DNA from: an uncultured Collinsella sp.
Lineage (GTDB): Bacteria > Actinomycetota > Coriobacteriia > Coriobacteriales > Coriobacteriaceae
Reading direction: 5' to 3'
NCBI GenBank assembly: GCA_959018755.1
Contig: CAUEMA010000019.1
Location: forward strand, 1-41,542
Length of the DNA: 41,542 bases
In this document: piece by piece, positions 1-7,119 of the stretch
Layout of the letters: every line of letters begins with the position of its first letter
Numbering within the stretch: the stretch's first letter is position 1
Notes under the pieces: generated by a model
What the model was told of the DNA's origin: nothing
Seen by the model: the letters and a program-made list of their open reading frames with translations, nothing else
Databases searched by the model: none
Program-made: the position numbers and the translations under genes

Positions 1-55
1 GGACGCCACCCTTTCAAGGTGGATATCGCGGGTTCGAATCCCGCTGGGGGCACCA
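1..55 (+). tRNA. tRNA-Glu(UUC), 3' part only
   Basis: The window opens inside a tRNA. The anticodon arm has stems ccacc/ggtgg around the loop ctttcaa, so the anticodon is TTC (Glu). A 5-base variable loop follows, then a T-arm with gcggg/cccgc around ttcgaat, then the 3' acceptor strand tgggggc, discriminator A and an encoded CCA at 53-55. The D-arm and 5' acceptor strand lie before base 1. The tRNA is the likely integration target of the phage. It also overlaps the 3' end of the integrase gene on the other strand. Confidence 0.9.
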
Positions 56-1453
56 TTCTAATTTTCCTCGAACCCGCTGGATGTCCAATCTGGCGGGTTC
101 GTTGCTTTCCGTGTCGTAGTTGAGCGTCACAAGCACCTCGTCGTCGGAAACGCTCACCTGCCACACGAACGCCTTCAAAAGCGTCGCGTCGTCGAGCCTC
201 GCGCCGCATTGCAGGAAGTCCGCGAACCGCTCCGGGTCTATCTTCTGGTCTTGGATGGCCTGCAAGTCGTAATTCGCGCGCGCCTTCTGCTCCTCAAGCT
301 CGGCTATGCGCTCCTTCACGCCCGGGGCTATGATGCCCTGCTCGATTGCGTTCAGTATGTTCTTTAGGCCGCGCTCTGCCGCAGAGAGCGATCCAGCGGC
401 CTGCTTGCGCCTTGCGGCGATCTCCGCACCGTCCGCCCTGTCCGCGACCATAAGGGCTATCCGCAGGGCCTCCTCGCGGTCTGAAAGCAACTCGCGCAGC
501 GCGCCCACGATAGCGCCCTCAAGCTCCTCGCGCCTTACGTTGCGCATGCAGCCGTCAACGCAGCTGTAGTACTCGTATTTGACGTTGTGCCGCCCGCGCC
601 CACTCACGCCCTGCAGGTTTCGCCCGCAGCCGGCGCATATGGCCTTGCCCGCCAGAGCGAAGTCGCCCCAGTCCTCCGAAGAGCGCTTCTTGGTTCCCTG
701 CACCTGCTGAGCGTCCATGAAAGTCACCTCGTCTACGATCTCGGGCATTCCGCCCTCCTTGACTATGCCTCCCCACTCGTAGCGCCCCGTGTAGCGCCTG
801 TTGTGGAGCATCTGGTAAACCATCGAGTAGCCGCACGGGTTGCCGTTGGAGGTCTTCACGCCTCGCTGGGCGAAGTCGCGCGCTATCGAGTTCACGGTCT
901 CGCGGTTGATGCGCCGCTTGAAGGCCTCGCGCACGAACGCGGCGTCATGCTCGTCTATCTCGTACTCGTCGTCCTCCGACTTGCGGTAGCCGAACACGCG
1001 CACGCCGTTGGTCTTGCAACGGAGCGCGTTGCCCTCCATTCCGCGCTTGGTGCGTATGGCGGTCTTCTTCGACTCGCAGGCGGCAAGGCCTTCCAGCAGC
1101 TTCTCGTAAATGATTCCCTCGGGCGAGTCCGGTATGGCCTCAAGCGCCGACACGAGCTTCACGCCCTTCTTGGCAAGCTCGCGCTTGTATATGGGCGCGT
1201 CGTACTCCCCACGGGAGAAGCGATCCATCATGTACACAAGCACTATGTCGGATTCGCCCGCGTTGGCTATCATGCGCTGGAACTCGGGGCGGTCGTCGGT
1301 GCGGCCCGATATGGCGTAGTCGCAGTACTCGGCGGCGATGGCATAGCCCTCGCGTTTGCACCAGTCGCGGCACACGCGCAGCTGGTCGTCTATCGAGGCC
1401 TCGCGCTGCTTGTTGCATGAAAAGCGGGCGTATATCACCGCTGTTTTTGGCAT
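14..1453 (-). CDS. int: Large serine recombinase (phage integrase)
   Basis: This 479-residue site-specific recombinase should integrate and excise the phage. The N-terminal resolvase domain (about 1-140) has the catalytic context Y8-A-R10-F-S12, with Ser12 as the presumed nucleophile, and the segment YMMDRFSR. A recombinase domain follows. A zinc-ribbon type region at about 270-305 has CAGC and CVDGC cysteine pairs, and a coiled coil follows at about 340-400. The start has AAAGGAGG 12 bases upstream (1466-1473 on the plus strand). The last residues, WCPQRDSNPRYPP, are encoded by the antisense strand of tRNA-Glu, and the TGA stop falls in the tRNA anticodon loop. The end of the protein is therefore host DNA in this integrated state. 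Family assignment is confident. Confidence 0.95.
   Translation of the reverse strand: MPKTAVIYARFSCNKQREASIDDQLRVCRDWCKREGYAIAAEYCDYAISGRTDDRPEFQRMIANAGESDIVLVYMMDRFSRGEYDAPIYKRELAKKGVKLVSALEAIPDSPEGIIYEKLLEGLAACESKKTAIRTKRGMEGNALRCKTNGVRVFGYRKSEDDEYEIDEHDAAFVREAFKRRINRETVNSIARDFAQRGVKTSNGNPCGYSMVYQMLHNRRYTGRYEWGGIVKEGGMPEIVDEVTFMDAQQVQGTKKRSSEDWGDFALAGKAICAGCGRNLQGVSGRGRHNVKYEYYSCVDGCMRNVRREELEGAIVGALRELLSDREEALRIALMVADRADGAEIAARRKQAAGSLSAAERGLKNILNAIEQGIIAPGVKERIAELEEQKARANYDLQAIQDQKIDPERFADFLQCGARLDDATLLKAFVWQVSVSDDEVLVTLNYDTESNEPARLDIQRVRGKLEWCPQRDSNPRYPP
47..55 (+). other. attL core candidate (9-bp direct repeat with 41488-41496)
   Basis: The bases ggggcacca, the last nine of the tRNA, recur at 41488-41496 near the other end of the window. 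The phage genes lie between the two copies and the integrase is adjacent to this one, as expected of an att core. Nine bases is short, but serine integrases need very little core identity. The exact crossover dinucleotide cannot be seen. Confidence 0.6.
69..101 (+). terminator. Hairpin resembling a tRNA terminator
   Basis: The arms cgaacccgc and gcgggttcg form a 9-bp stem followed by ttgcttt. It lies just after the tRNA on the phage side of the putative junction, inside the 3' end of the integrase gene. A hairpin identical at 26 of 33 positions sits at 41510-41542, just after the right-hand core. It could terminate the tRNA transcript after integration. Confidence 0.5.
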
Positions 1454-1492
1454 AATAAGAAGCGGCCTCCTTTCAGAGGTTCTGTGGAAAGC

Positions 1493-1538
1493 CCCACGGG
1501 TAGCGCTGCAACGCTGTGACCCCGTGGGCTTCTTTTTT
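1493..1538. terminator. Hairpin between integrase and the 93-residue gene
   Basis: cccacggg (1493-1500) pairs with cccgtggg (1521-1528), with a smaller stem agcg/cgct inside the loop. A T-rich tract follows on the plus strand and an A-rich tract precedes it on the minus strand. Only minus-strand genes flank it, and in that direction the T-run after the stem is weak. It may act as an attenuator between gene 1542-1823 and the integrase. Confidence 0.5.
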
Positions 1539-1541
1539 TCT

Positions 1542-1823
1542 TTACCTATATAAGACGGTAAACGAGTACAGCATCATGTCGCTGTCGCGCGTGTTGGCGC
1601 TGACGGCCATCTTGACATCGACGACTTGACAACCTTTGTCCTGGATGCGCGACAACGTTCCGTCGATGCGCTCGGTAACCTTGTCCTCAAGCTGCGTGGC
1701 GGTCGAATACATGGCCTTGCCCGCGACCTGGAACACGAGGGTGTGAACCTTCCCGTCGCTCACGATGAACTCGTCCGCATCGCTAGCCATCTTCTTAGCG
1801 GCGCTTTTGTTGAACATTCCCAT
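1542..1823 (-). CDS. Hypothetical protein, 93 residues
   Basis: I do not recognise this protein. It is soluble, has no membrane segment, and begins MGMFNKSAAKKM. A Ser/Thr-rich middle part and a beta-rich end (MMLYSFTVLYR) follow. A strong GGAAGGAA site precedes the ATG. It lies between the repressor and the integrase on the same strand, so it is probably expressed in the lysogen. Its position would fit an excisionase or lysogeny accessory protein, but no HTH or basic excisionase pattern is visible, so no function is assigned. Confidence 0.7.
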   Translation of the reverse strand: MGMFNKSAAKKMASDADEFIVSDGKVHTLVFQVAGKAMYSTATQLEDKVTERIDGTLSRIQDKGCQVVDVKMAVSANTRDSDMMLYSFTVLYR

Positions 1824-1826
1824 GTG

Positions 1827-2051
1827 TTATTCCTTCCGTTCGCCAGTATCCCAAGGCCCCGTACCCAATAGTTCGTCAACGGAGCATTCGTAATACCTTG
1901 CAAGCTTTATGAGCTTTGATCCATTGATTTCGCGTTGCCCGCTTTCCATCATCGAGTAAGCGGGAACACCTATACCGAGAACAGCGGCCACTTCGGGCTG
2001 CTTCTTCCCATACTTGAGTCTTGTTTCCTTGAGACGGAATTGCGTGCCCAC
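1827..2051 (-). CDS. XRE-family repressor (CI-like)
   Basis: This 74-residue protein is essentially one helix-turn-helix domain: FRLKETRLKYGKKQPEVAAVLG, then GVPAYSMMESGQREIN and KLIKLARYYECSVDELLG. I chose the GTG at 2049-2051 because AAGGAGGG lies just upstream. The longer open frame to 2270 would read through the operator region and has no such site. It is divergent from the Cro-like gene at 2185, with three operator-like palindromes between them, which is the layout of a lysogeny switch. It has no peptidase domain, so RecA-driven self-cleavage is not expected. Confidence 0.85.
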   Translation of the reverse strand: MGTQFRLKETRLKYGKKQPEVAAVLGIGVPAYSMMESGQREINGSKLIKLARYYECSVDELLGTGPWDTGERKE

Positions 2052-2077
2052 TGTGCCCTCCTTGCTTCTATAGGCAC

Positions 2078-2106
2078 ATTGTACAAAAAAATTTACAAAT
2101 AGTGAA
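2078..2106 (-). promoter_or_regulatory. Candidate promoter of the repressor gene
   Basis: Read on the minus strand, TTCACT (2101-2106) and TACAAT (2078-2083) are separated by 17 bases and lie 26 bases before the repressor GTG. The -35 overlaps operator 1 (2092-2106), so autoregulation is plausible. Prediction by eye. Confidence 0.55.
2092..2106. promoter_or_regulatory. Operator 1 of the lysogeny switch
   Basis: tttacaaatagtgaa is a 15-bp near-palindrome matching operator 3 at 14 of 15 bases. It covers the predicted -35 of the repressor promoter. Confidence 0.65.
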
Positions 2107-2114
2107 TTCCTTAC

Positions 2115-2143
2115 TTGCAAAAGGTCAGAAGTTCTTCTATATT
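2115..2143 (+). promoter_or_regulatory. Candidate early promoter (PR-like)
   Basis: TTGCAA (2115-2120) and TATATT (2138-2143) are exactly 17 bases apart, upstream of the Cro-like gene. The -10 abuts operator 2 (2142-2156), so repressor binding there would block the early operon. Confidence 0.65.
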
Positions 2144-2156
2144 CACTAATTGTGAA
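2142..2156. promoter_or_regulatory. Operator 2 of the lysogeny switch
   Basis: ttcactaattgtgaa is a 15-bp palindrome with half-sites ttcac/gtgaa. It begins within the predicted -10 of the early promoter and lies one base from operator 3. Confidence 0.7.
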
Positions 2157-2157
2157 G

Positions 2158-2172
2158 TTCACAAATAGTGAA
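2158..2172. promoter_or_regulatory. Operator 3 of the lysogeny switch
   Basis: ttcacaaatagtgaa carries the same half-sites ttcac/gtgaa with a 5-base centre. It sits between the early -10 and the Shine-Dalgarno of the Cro-like gene. Operators 2 and 3 are 16 bp apart centre to centre, which would allow cooperative binding. Confidence 0.7.
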
Positions 2173-2184
2173 ATGGAGGTGCAT

Positions 2185-2391
2185 ATGAACCCGATCGCAA
2201 GCGAGCGAGTTCGAATCGGTCTTAGCCAAGAAGATTTGGCAACGAAGCTCGGACTCAAAAGCCGCGCCACTGTTGCTAGTTACGAAAGTGGCGGTGAAAT
2301 CCCCGGCTCGAAGCTCGTAGCCATGACGAAGCTTTTCCATTGCTCCGCAGACTACCTGCTTGGACTTACGGAGAACAGGACGGTGGCCTAA
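2185..2391 (+). CDS. Cro-like XRE regulator
   Basis: This 68-residue single-domain HTH protein contains RVRIGLSQEDLATKLGLKSR, ATVASYESGGEIPG and KLVAMTKLFHCSADYLLGL, a textbook XRE/Cro fold. The ATG at 2185 has TGGAGGTG upstream; an earlier in-frame ATG at 2152 lies inside operator 2 and lacks a site. It is the first gene of the rightward early operon and diverges from the repressor. The likely role is to oppose the repressor at the operators. Confidence 0.85.
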   Translation: MNPIASERVRIGLSQEDLATKLGLKSRATVASYESGGEIPGSKLVAMTKLFHCSADYLLGLTENRTVA

Positions 2392-2532
2392 ATGGCCGAA
2401 CAGCAGACGCCCACCAAGCAGCAGGCAGAAAAGCCCAAAACGCCGCGCGAACTGGCATTCGACCACATGTGCGACGTGCTGGTCAAGGCGTACCGGGAAA
2501 GCGAGCAGAAAGGCGAGAAGCAGGCGCGATGA
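2392..2532 (+). CDS. Small protein, 46 residues
   Basis: It begins at an ATG directly after the Cro-like stop codon and ends overlapping the next ATG (ATGA). It is rich in Gln, Lys and Glu, beginning MAEQQTPTKQQAEK. The middle segment ELAFDHMCDVLVKAYRESEQ is probably helical. No clear ribosome site exists, so translation may be coupled to the upstream gene. Function unknown. Confidence 0.55.
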   Translation: MAEQQTPTKQQAEKPKTPRELAFDHMCDVLVKAYRESEQKGEKQAR

Positions 2533-2882
2533 GGCAGTGGTCGACACGTGAACTCAAGTACCTCGAAGAGCACGCGGGCGAAGGCGCTAAAGCGATAGCC
2601 AAGGCGCTGGGACGTTCGGAAGACTCGGTTAAGTGGCAAGCGCAACACTGCGGACTCTCACTCCGCAAGCGGAGCCAGTGCCCAAACTGCGGCAGATGGA
2701 CATTCCGTCCCCTGAACCGGATCAACGGCTGGTGCATCGAGTGCACGAAGGAACTTCACATGTCCGACCTAGTCGAGCAGGCCAACGCCATGCGAGAGGA
2801 GGCGGTTAGGGAGAAGAGGAACAACCAGGAGCGACAGCGCTACTACAGCGCAAAGAGCCGCGCCAAGAAAAAGCAAAAATAG
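2529..2882 (+). CDS. HTH and zinc-finger DNA-binding protein
   Basis: This protein has 117 residues. The first 45 (RQWSTRELKYLEEHAGEGAK through AIAKALGRSEDSVKWQA) fit a SANT/Myb-like or gcrA-like helix-turn-helix. A CPNC...CIEC zinc knuckle and a strongly basic, helical tail rich in Arg, Lys and Gln follow. The start overlaps the previous stop (ATGA). Its position after the Cro-like gene suggests a regulator or DNA-organising role in early transcription. This rests on fold pattern only. Confidence 0.7.
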   Translation: MRQWSTRELKYLEEHAGEGAKAIAKALGRSEDSVKWQAQHCGLSLRKRSQCPNCGRWTFRPLNRINGWCIECTKELHMSDLVEQANAMREEAVREKRNNQERQRYYSAKSRAKKKQK

Positions 2883-2938
2883 GCACACCAAAAGCCACAC
2901 GTGCTATGACCAGCGGAAACATCAGAAAGGAGCACGAA

Positions 2939-3229
2939 ATGCAAAGCAAAAAGAAAGCGAGCGCCCCCAGCTACCACACTCCGAGCGCCCGCATGAACCG
3001 CATCGAGAACGATGCTTCGACCATCATACCATTCGAATGCAAGCCCCGTCCCACCGCGAAGGAGATGCAGGACGCCTCCCAGTTCAAGGCTGGCGTTTTG
3101 GTCGGCTTCCTAGCCGCCACGATCATCTTCCTCATCGTCCTTTGGGCGTGGGTAATCCCCACGATGGACGGCGCTGTGGCAACGGCCCAGCAGGCATACG
3201 AGACCACGGCGGGTGTCGTCCATGCGTAA
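2939..3229 (+). CDS. Small membrane protein, 96 residues
   Basis: A hydrophilic N-terminal half is followed by one strong transmembrane segment (GVLVGFLAATIIFLIVLWAW) and a short C-terminal tail. The start at 2939 has AAAGGAG upstream; an upstream in-frame ATG at 2906 lacks one. The function is unknown. Single-pass proteins in this early position can act in superinfection exclusion, but nothing here proves that. Confidence 0.65.
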   Translation: MQSKKKASAPSYHTPSARMNRIENDASTIIPFECKPRPTAKEMQDASQFKAGVLVGFLAATIIFLIVLWAWVIPTMDGAVATAQQAYETTAGVVHA

Positions 3230-3557
3230 CGACGAGCGCTACAGCCCCAAGCCGCAGAGCAACCAGCTTGAGATATTCGGCCTCGGCTCCGCGGGCGAGC
3301 AGGACTTCCAAGAGGCCCGCAAGTGGATCGAGGACAACCCAGGCGCTTGGAACTTCATGGTGGAGAACGCCGTGAGGCTCAACCGCAAGGGCTACGTGTC
3401 GGTCAACTACCTGGTGAACATGGTGCGCAACGAGCTGCACGTGGCCTGCAAGAACGGCATCGCCCCGAGCCTGGCCCGCATCATGGAGGCCCGCTACCCG
3501 CAGCTGAAGGGCGCTTTCAACAAGCACCGCAGCCAGTCGGACGGTTTCAGCGAATGA
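3222..3557 (+). CDS. Conserved-looking phage protein, 111 residues
   Basis: A central block (DFQEARKWIEDNPGAWNFMV, then NYLVNMVRNELHVAC) and an end block (RIMEARYPQLKGAF) resemble a small early phage protein that commonly lies beside RusA. I know no assigned function for it. A GTG at 3213 is an alternative start in the same frame. The gene overlaps the preceding membrane protein and meets rusA with an ATGA overlap. Confidence 0.65.
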   Translation: MRNDERYSPKPQSNQLEIFGLGSAGEQDFQEARKWIEDNPGAWNFMVENAVRLNRKGYVSVNYLVNMVRNELHVACKNGIAPSLARIMEARYPQLKGAFNKHRSQSDGFSE

Positions 3558-4015
3558 GCTGGGTTCAAACGCTGGCGGCGACGGCGCGGGTCGTGGTTCC
3601 GGTTCGCGAGGTCGTAGGCAAGCAGCGCCCCCGCGCCGATTACCGCAACCACCGCACCTACACCCCCACCAAGACCCTGAAGGCCGAGAAGGAGGTGCGC
3701 GACGCGTGGCGGGCCGAATACGGCGAGACCTTCGCCGGGCACGACGGCCCCGTGAGGATGCGCATATCCACCTACCGACCGCTCGCTAAGAGCAATCCCA
3801 AGTATTGGGAAGGGCGCTCCGACATGGGAAAGCCCGACTGGGACAACGTGGGCAAGCTCGTCTGCGACTCGCTCAACGGCCTTGCCTTCAAGGACGACCA
3901 GCAGGTGATCACCTGCACCGTGGACAAGCGCCCGAGGCCCTGCCACGGGACGCAACCGTTTATCAGCATCTACATCGAGTACTTCGTCGAGGAGTACGTG
4001 AAGGAGAAGAAATGA
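3554..4015 (+). CDS. rusA: RusA-type Holliday junction resolvase
   Basis: This 153-residue protein matches the RusA family. The hallmark GKPDWDN (92-98, with Asp95 and Asp97) is followed by KLVCDSLNG and KDDQQV (113-118, Asp114/115), giving the acidic residues of the metal site. These nucleases cut branched DNA and probably resolve recombination intermediates before packaging. It sits in the early operon near Erf and SSB, with overlaps on both sides. Length is slightly above that of the E. coli protein. Confidence 0.88.
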   Translation: MSWVQTLAATARVVVPVREVVGKQRPRADYRNHRTYTPTKTLKAEKEVRDAWRAEYGETFAGHDGPVRMRISTYRPLAKSNPKYWEGRSDMGKPDWDNVGKLVCDSLNGLAFKDDQQVITCTVDKRPRPCHGTQPFISIYIEYFVEEYVKEKK

Positions 4016-4347
4016 AGCACTTCGAGAACAACGTGAACGACGGCATGAGCCGCACCGACAGCATCGAGACGCTTATCGCCCTCACCAGCTGCATCGCCGT
4101 GAACGCCCTCATGGTGGCGGGCGGCGAGGCCGAGGCCGACGAGAAGGACGCGGGCGCTTGGTGGGCCATGATCGCCCTGGCCGAGGCCGCGCTTGAAAGC
4201 TACCCCGAGGACGCGCGCGCCAAGGGCTACCAGGTCGTCAACGAGAACACCAACCGGGAGCTTGTGGAGCAGGCGCGCCGCAAAGAGGCCGAGCAGGCCG
4301 CCAAGCACGTCATGAGCATCATCTTCGGCGTGAAGAAGGAGGACTAG
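4012..4347 (+). CDS. Hypothetical protein, 111 residues
   Basis: The gene overlaps the rusA stop (ATGA). The product is acidic and Ala/Glu-rich with probable long helices (LIALTSCIAVNALMVAGG; WWAMIALAEAALESYPEDAR). I recognise no domain. Its place between rusA and the recombination genes implies early expression. Confidence 0.6.
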   Translation: MKHFENNVNDGMSRTDSIETLIALTSCIAVNALMVAGGEAEADEKDAGAWWAMIALAEAALESYPEDARAKGYQVVNENTNRELVEQARRKEAEQAAKHVMSIIFGVKKED

Positions 4348-4349
4348 CC

Positions 4350-4556
4350 ATGGCATCCGCAGTGAGCATCCGCGCCTTCTTCAAGCAGGCCACCATCAAG
4401 GGCGGCACGGCCACCTTGCAGTTCGAGGTACTTATGGAGGACGCGAACGCCTTCCCCATGATGAGGAAGAACGGCAAGTACGTGATCCTGACCGCCGAGG
4501 ACACCCAGCAGGCCATGGACTTCGACGACGAGACCGGGGAGGTCTGGGATGAGTAA
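4350..4556 (+). CDS. Hypothetical protein, 68 residues
   Basis: A small beta-rich protein (MASAVSIRAFFKQATIKGG; TLQFEVLMEDANAFPMM) with an acidic tail. It starts 2 bases after the previous stop, with AAGAAGGAGG upstream, and overlaps the next gene by 8 bases. Function unknown. Confidence 0.6.
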   Translation: MASAVSIRAFFKQATIKGGTATLQFEVLMEDANAFPMMRKNGKYVILTAEDTQQAMDFDDETGEVWDE

Positions 4557-5556
4557 CGAAGCCGAGAACGTTGTGGCCGAGGTCATCGAGGAGCAGGACG
4601 CATCGAGCCTGACCGTGGCCTACAAGCCGTCCGTCATCGAGGCGAACTTCGACGCGCTCGAAGCCCACGTGCGCAAGACCGTCGAGGCCTACGATGGCGC
4701 TACCTACGACCTCACCAAGAAGGAGAACATCGCAGAGGCCAAGCACGACCGCAGCTACCTCAACGGCCTCAAGAAGGAGATCGACGAGCGCCGCAAGGCC
4801 GTGAAGCGCGAGTACAGCAAGCCGCTCGACGCCTTCGAGAAGCGCTGCAAGCAGATCACAGCCATCATCGACGAAGCCGCCGGCAACATCAAGGCGCAGC
4901 TCGACCAGGCCGAGGAAGAGCGCAAGGCCCGCGCCTACGCCAAGCTGCAGGAGCACTACGAGGAGTTCGCCGGGCTTCTGGCCCCCGTCGTGCCCTATGA
5001 GCGCTTCCACGAGCCGCAGTGGCTCAACAAGACCTTCGGCGAGATCAAGGCTTACGAGGCGCTTGAGGCGAAGGTCTCCAAGCTGGCGGGCGACTGGGAA
5101 ACGCTCAAGTCGCAGTTCGAGGGCGAGCCTTTCTATGCCGAGGCCGAGCGCGAGCTGTTCGCGACCCTCGACCTGGGCGCAGCGCTCACAGCGGCCCGCA
5201 AGGCGGCAGAAGAGGCCGCGCGCATTGCCGAGCTGAAAGCCGCCATGGAACCTGAACCAGAGCCGGAGACCGCGCCCGAACCCGCCGGCAACTGGTATCC
5301 GGGCGGAAGCCCCATGCAGGAGATCGGCGACGAGCCTATCGGCCCCGCACCCATTGCCGCACCGGCGCCCGCGCCCGCACCAGTTGCCTCACCGGCGCCC
5401 GTGTCGAGTGGCCCCGCAACCCCCTGCGTGATGCTCATCGACCATGCCACGACCGACCAGATGCAGGCCATCGGGCGCTTCTGCGGGAGCATCGGCGTGA
5501 GCGGCGTGTTCAAGCGCGGCACCCTGCAGCAGGTCTACGAGCGCACGATCCGTTAG
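4549..5556 (+). CDS. DUF1351-like phage protein
   Basis: The protein has 335 residues. Residues of about 20-220 are mostly charged helices with the pattern LKKEIDERRKAVKREYSKPL, FEKRCKQITAIIDEAAGNIK and a WLNKTF motif, as in DUF1351 proteins that accompany phage single-strand annealing systems. A long Pro/Ala/Glu linker (about 250-285, APAPAPAPVASPAPV) leads to a C-terminal domain (about 290-335, MLIDHATTDQMQAIGRFCGS). It lies directly before the Erf gene, supporting a recombination role. No biochemical activity is assigned to the family that I know of. Confidence 0.7.
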   Translation: MSNEAENVVAEVIEEQDASSLTVAYKPSVIEANFDALEAHVRKTVEAYDGATYDLTKKENIAEAKHDRSYLNGLKKEIDERRKAVKREYSKPLDAFEKRCKQITAIIDEAAGNIKAQLDQAEEERKARAYAKLQEHYEEFAGLLAPVVPYERFHEPQWLNKTFGEIKAYEALEAKVSKLAGDWETLKSQFEGEPFYAEAERELFATLDLGAALTAARKAAEEAARIAELKAAMEPEPEPETAPEPAGNWYPGGSPMQEIGDEPIGPAPIAAPAPAPAPVASPAPVSSGPATPCVMLIDHATTDQMQAIGRFCGSIGVSGVFKRGTLQQVYERTIR

Positions 5557-5565
5557 GAGCATCGA

Positions 5566-6132
5566 ATGGCAGACGACAAGCACATGGCAATCGACCAGGC
5601 GGTGGCGCAGGTTCAGCGCTCCGTGGTCGTGCCGAAGGCGCGGTACAACGCGCACGGCAACTACTACTACCGCTCGATGGAGGACATCGTTGCCGCGCTC
5701 AAGGAGCCTTGCCGTGACGCGGGCGTGTTCTTCACCCTCAACGACTCCATCGAGCAGGTGGGCGACCGCTTCTACGTGAAGGCCACCTGCCTCGTGAAGT
5801 TCGAGGACGGCACGCCCGGCGAGATCGTCATTTGCGCCTACGCCCGCGAGCCGCTCGCCCAGAAGGGCATGAGCGAGACGCAGCTCACCGGATCGGCGTC
5901 GAGCTACGCGCGCAAGTACGCGCTCTGCGGCATGTTCGACATCGACGGCACGAGCGACCCGGACTCCCTGAACGGCGTGGAAAAGCCCGAGAAGGAGCCG
6001 CCCGTGCAAGGGCCGTTCGACGCCAAGTGCAAGGCCTGCGGCACCGCCTACCGCTTCAACAGCCGCGAGCAGTACGAGCAGTTCATCCAGAACCCCGGTT
6101 GCTGCGCGACCCCGACGTGGACGGTCTTGTAG
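5566..6132 (+). CDS. erf: Erf-family single-strand annealing protein
   Basis: The N-terminal part matches the Erf family of single-strand annealing recombinases: YNAHGNYYYRSMEDIVAALK, then SETQLTGSASSYARKYALCG, then MFDIDGTSDPDS. The last 40 residues hold a four-Cys segment (CKAC...CCATPTW) that looks like a small zinc knuckle. These proteins pair complementary strands during phage recombination and circularisation. The SSB gene lies two genes downstream. Confidence 0.85.
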   Translation: MADDKHMAIDQAVAQVQRSVVVPKARYNAHGNYYYRSMEDIVAALKEPCRDAGVFFTLNDSIEQVGDRFYVKATCLVKFEDGTPGEIVICAYAREPLAQKGMSETQLTGSASSYARKYALCGMFDIDGTSDPDSLNGVEKPEKEPPVQGPFDAKCKACGTAYRFNSREQYEQFIQNPGCCATPTWTVL

Positions 6133-6135
6133 GCC

Positions 6136-6489
6136 ATGCAAGACCTGTACGGAGAGCGCGAGCAGCTTTTCGACCAGCTCATGCAGGAGCTTGAGGCCCT
6201 GCGCAGGACTGGCCAGCAGTACGCCGAGAACGAGGCCGAGTACCGCAAGGCGCTGCGCATAGCCATCTTGGAAGAGCGTTCCAAGGGCACGCCGGTCACC
6301 GTGATAAGCGACCTGTGCCGGGGACGCCCCGACATAGCCGAGAAGAAGCAGCTGCGCGACTGCGCCGAAGCGCTCTACAAGGCCTCGAGCGAGGCAATCA
6401 TGGCAATCAAGTTGAGGATCAAGACCGTTGACGCCGACATCCAGAGGACGTGGACGAGCGGCGGCACCGGAGAAGGGAGCTTTTTGTGA
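6136..6489 (+). CDS. Hypothetical coiled-coil protein, 117 residues
   Basis: A helical protein with a heptad-like N-terminus (EREQLFDQLMQELEALRRTG) and a middle segment ILEERSKGTPVTVISDLCRG. The ending TSGGTGEGSFL overlaps the SSB start. It resembles small phage proteins placed between annealing protein and SSB genes, but I cannot assign a function. Confidence 0.65.
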   Translation: MQDLYGEREQLFDQLMQELEALRRTGQQYAENEAEYRKALRIAILEERSKGTPVTVISDLCRGRPDIAEKKQLRDCAEALYKASSEAIMAIKLRIKTVDADIQRTWTSGGTGEGSFL

Positions 6490-7106
6490 ACATCAACCGA
6501 GTGAACATCACGGGCAACCTGACGCGAGACCCCGAGCTTCGCAGCACGGCGGGCGGCATGGCCGTCCTCGGTTTCGGCGTTGCGGTCAACGACCGCCGCA
6601 AGAACCAGCAGACGGGCCAGTGGGAGGACTACCCGAACTTCGTGGACTGCACGATGTTCGGCAACCGCGCCGAGGCCCTGAGCCGCATCCTGCGCAAGGG
6701 CATGAAGGTGGCCATCGAGGGCAAGCTGCGCTACAGCTCATGGGAAGACAAGAACGGCTGCGGCAGACGCTCGAAAATCGAGATCATCCCCGACGAGGTG
6801 GAGCTGCTGAGCCAGAACGCCAACGCCCAGCAGCCGCAGCAGTACGCGCCGCAGGGCTACCAGCCGCAGGCCTATGCGCCCCAGCAGGCCTACCAGCCGC
6901 AGCCCGCCCCGCAGCAAGCGCCCCAGCAGTGGAACGCCCAGCAGGCGTACCAGAACCCGCCCGCAGCCCCGCAGCCGCGCCAGCAGGCACCAGCGCCCGC
7001 GCCGCAGGCCTACGCGCCCCAGCAGGCGCCGCAGGCCCTGCAGCAAGCGCCCCAGCAGCCCGTGCAGCAGTCGATGGACGTGTACGACGAGGACATCCCC
7101 TTTTAG
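6486..7106 (+). CDS. ssb: Single-stranded DNA-binding protein
   Basis: The OB-fold is clear in the first 110 residues: NRVNITGNLTRDPELR, VLGFGVAVNDRR, FVDCTMFGNRAEAL and KGMKVAIEGKLRYSSWED. A long Gln/Pro/Ala linker follows, then the acidic tip DVYDEDIPF that SSBs use to recruit partner proteins. The GTG at 6486 overlaps the upstream stop (GTGA); earlier start codons would add residues outside the SSB fold. The linker is built from repeated CAGCAGGCC/CAGCCGCAG-like codons. Confidence 0.93.
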   Translation: MNINRVNITGNLTRDPELRSTAGGMAVLGFGVAVNDRRKNQQTGQWEDYPNFVDCTMFGNRAEALSRILRKGMKVAIEGKLRYSSWEDKNGCGRRSKIEIIPDEVELLSQNANAQQPQQYAPQGYQPQAYAPQQAYQPQPAPQQAPQQWNAQQAYQNPPAAPQPRQQAPAPAPQAYAPQQAPQALQQAPQQPVQQSMDVYDEDIPF

Positions 7107-7119
7107 GGGTGACGGCGGC

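Noticed and set aside
14..55. WCPQRDSNPRYPP as a functional integrase domain
   Set aside because: It is simply the antisense of the tRNA, a known read-through pattern. It is kept only as the C-terminal tail dictated by integration.
587..1420. Long plus-strand frame opposite the integrase
   Set aside because: It is the mirror of the GC-rich integrase codons. It is low in complexity, has no ribosome site, and the opposite strand has clear recombinase motifs.
2052..2270. N-terminal extension of the repressor up to 2270
   Set aside because: It crosses the operators and the opposite promoter. The GTG at 2049-2051 has a good ribosome site and gives a complete HTH domain.
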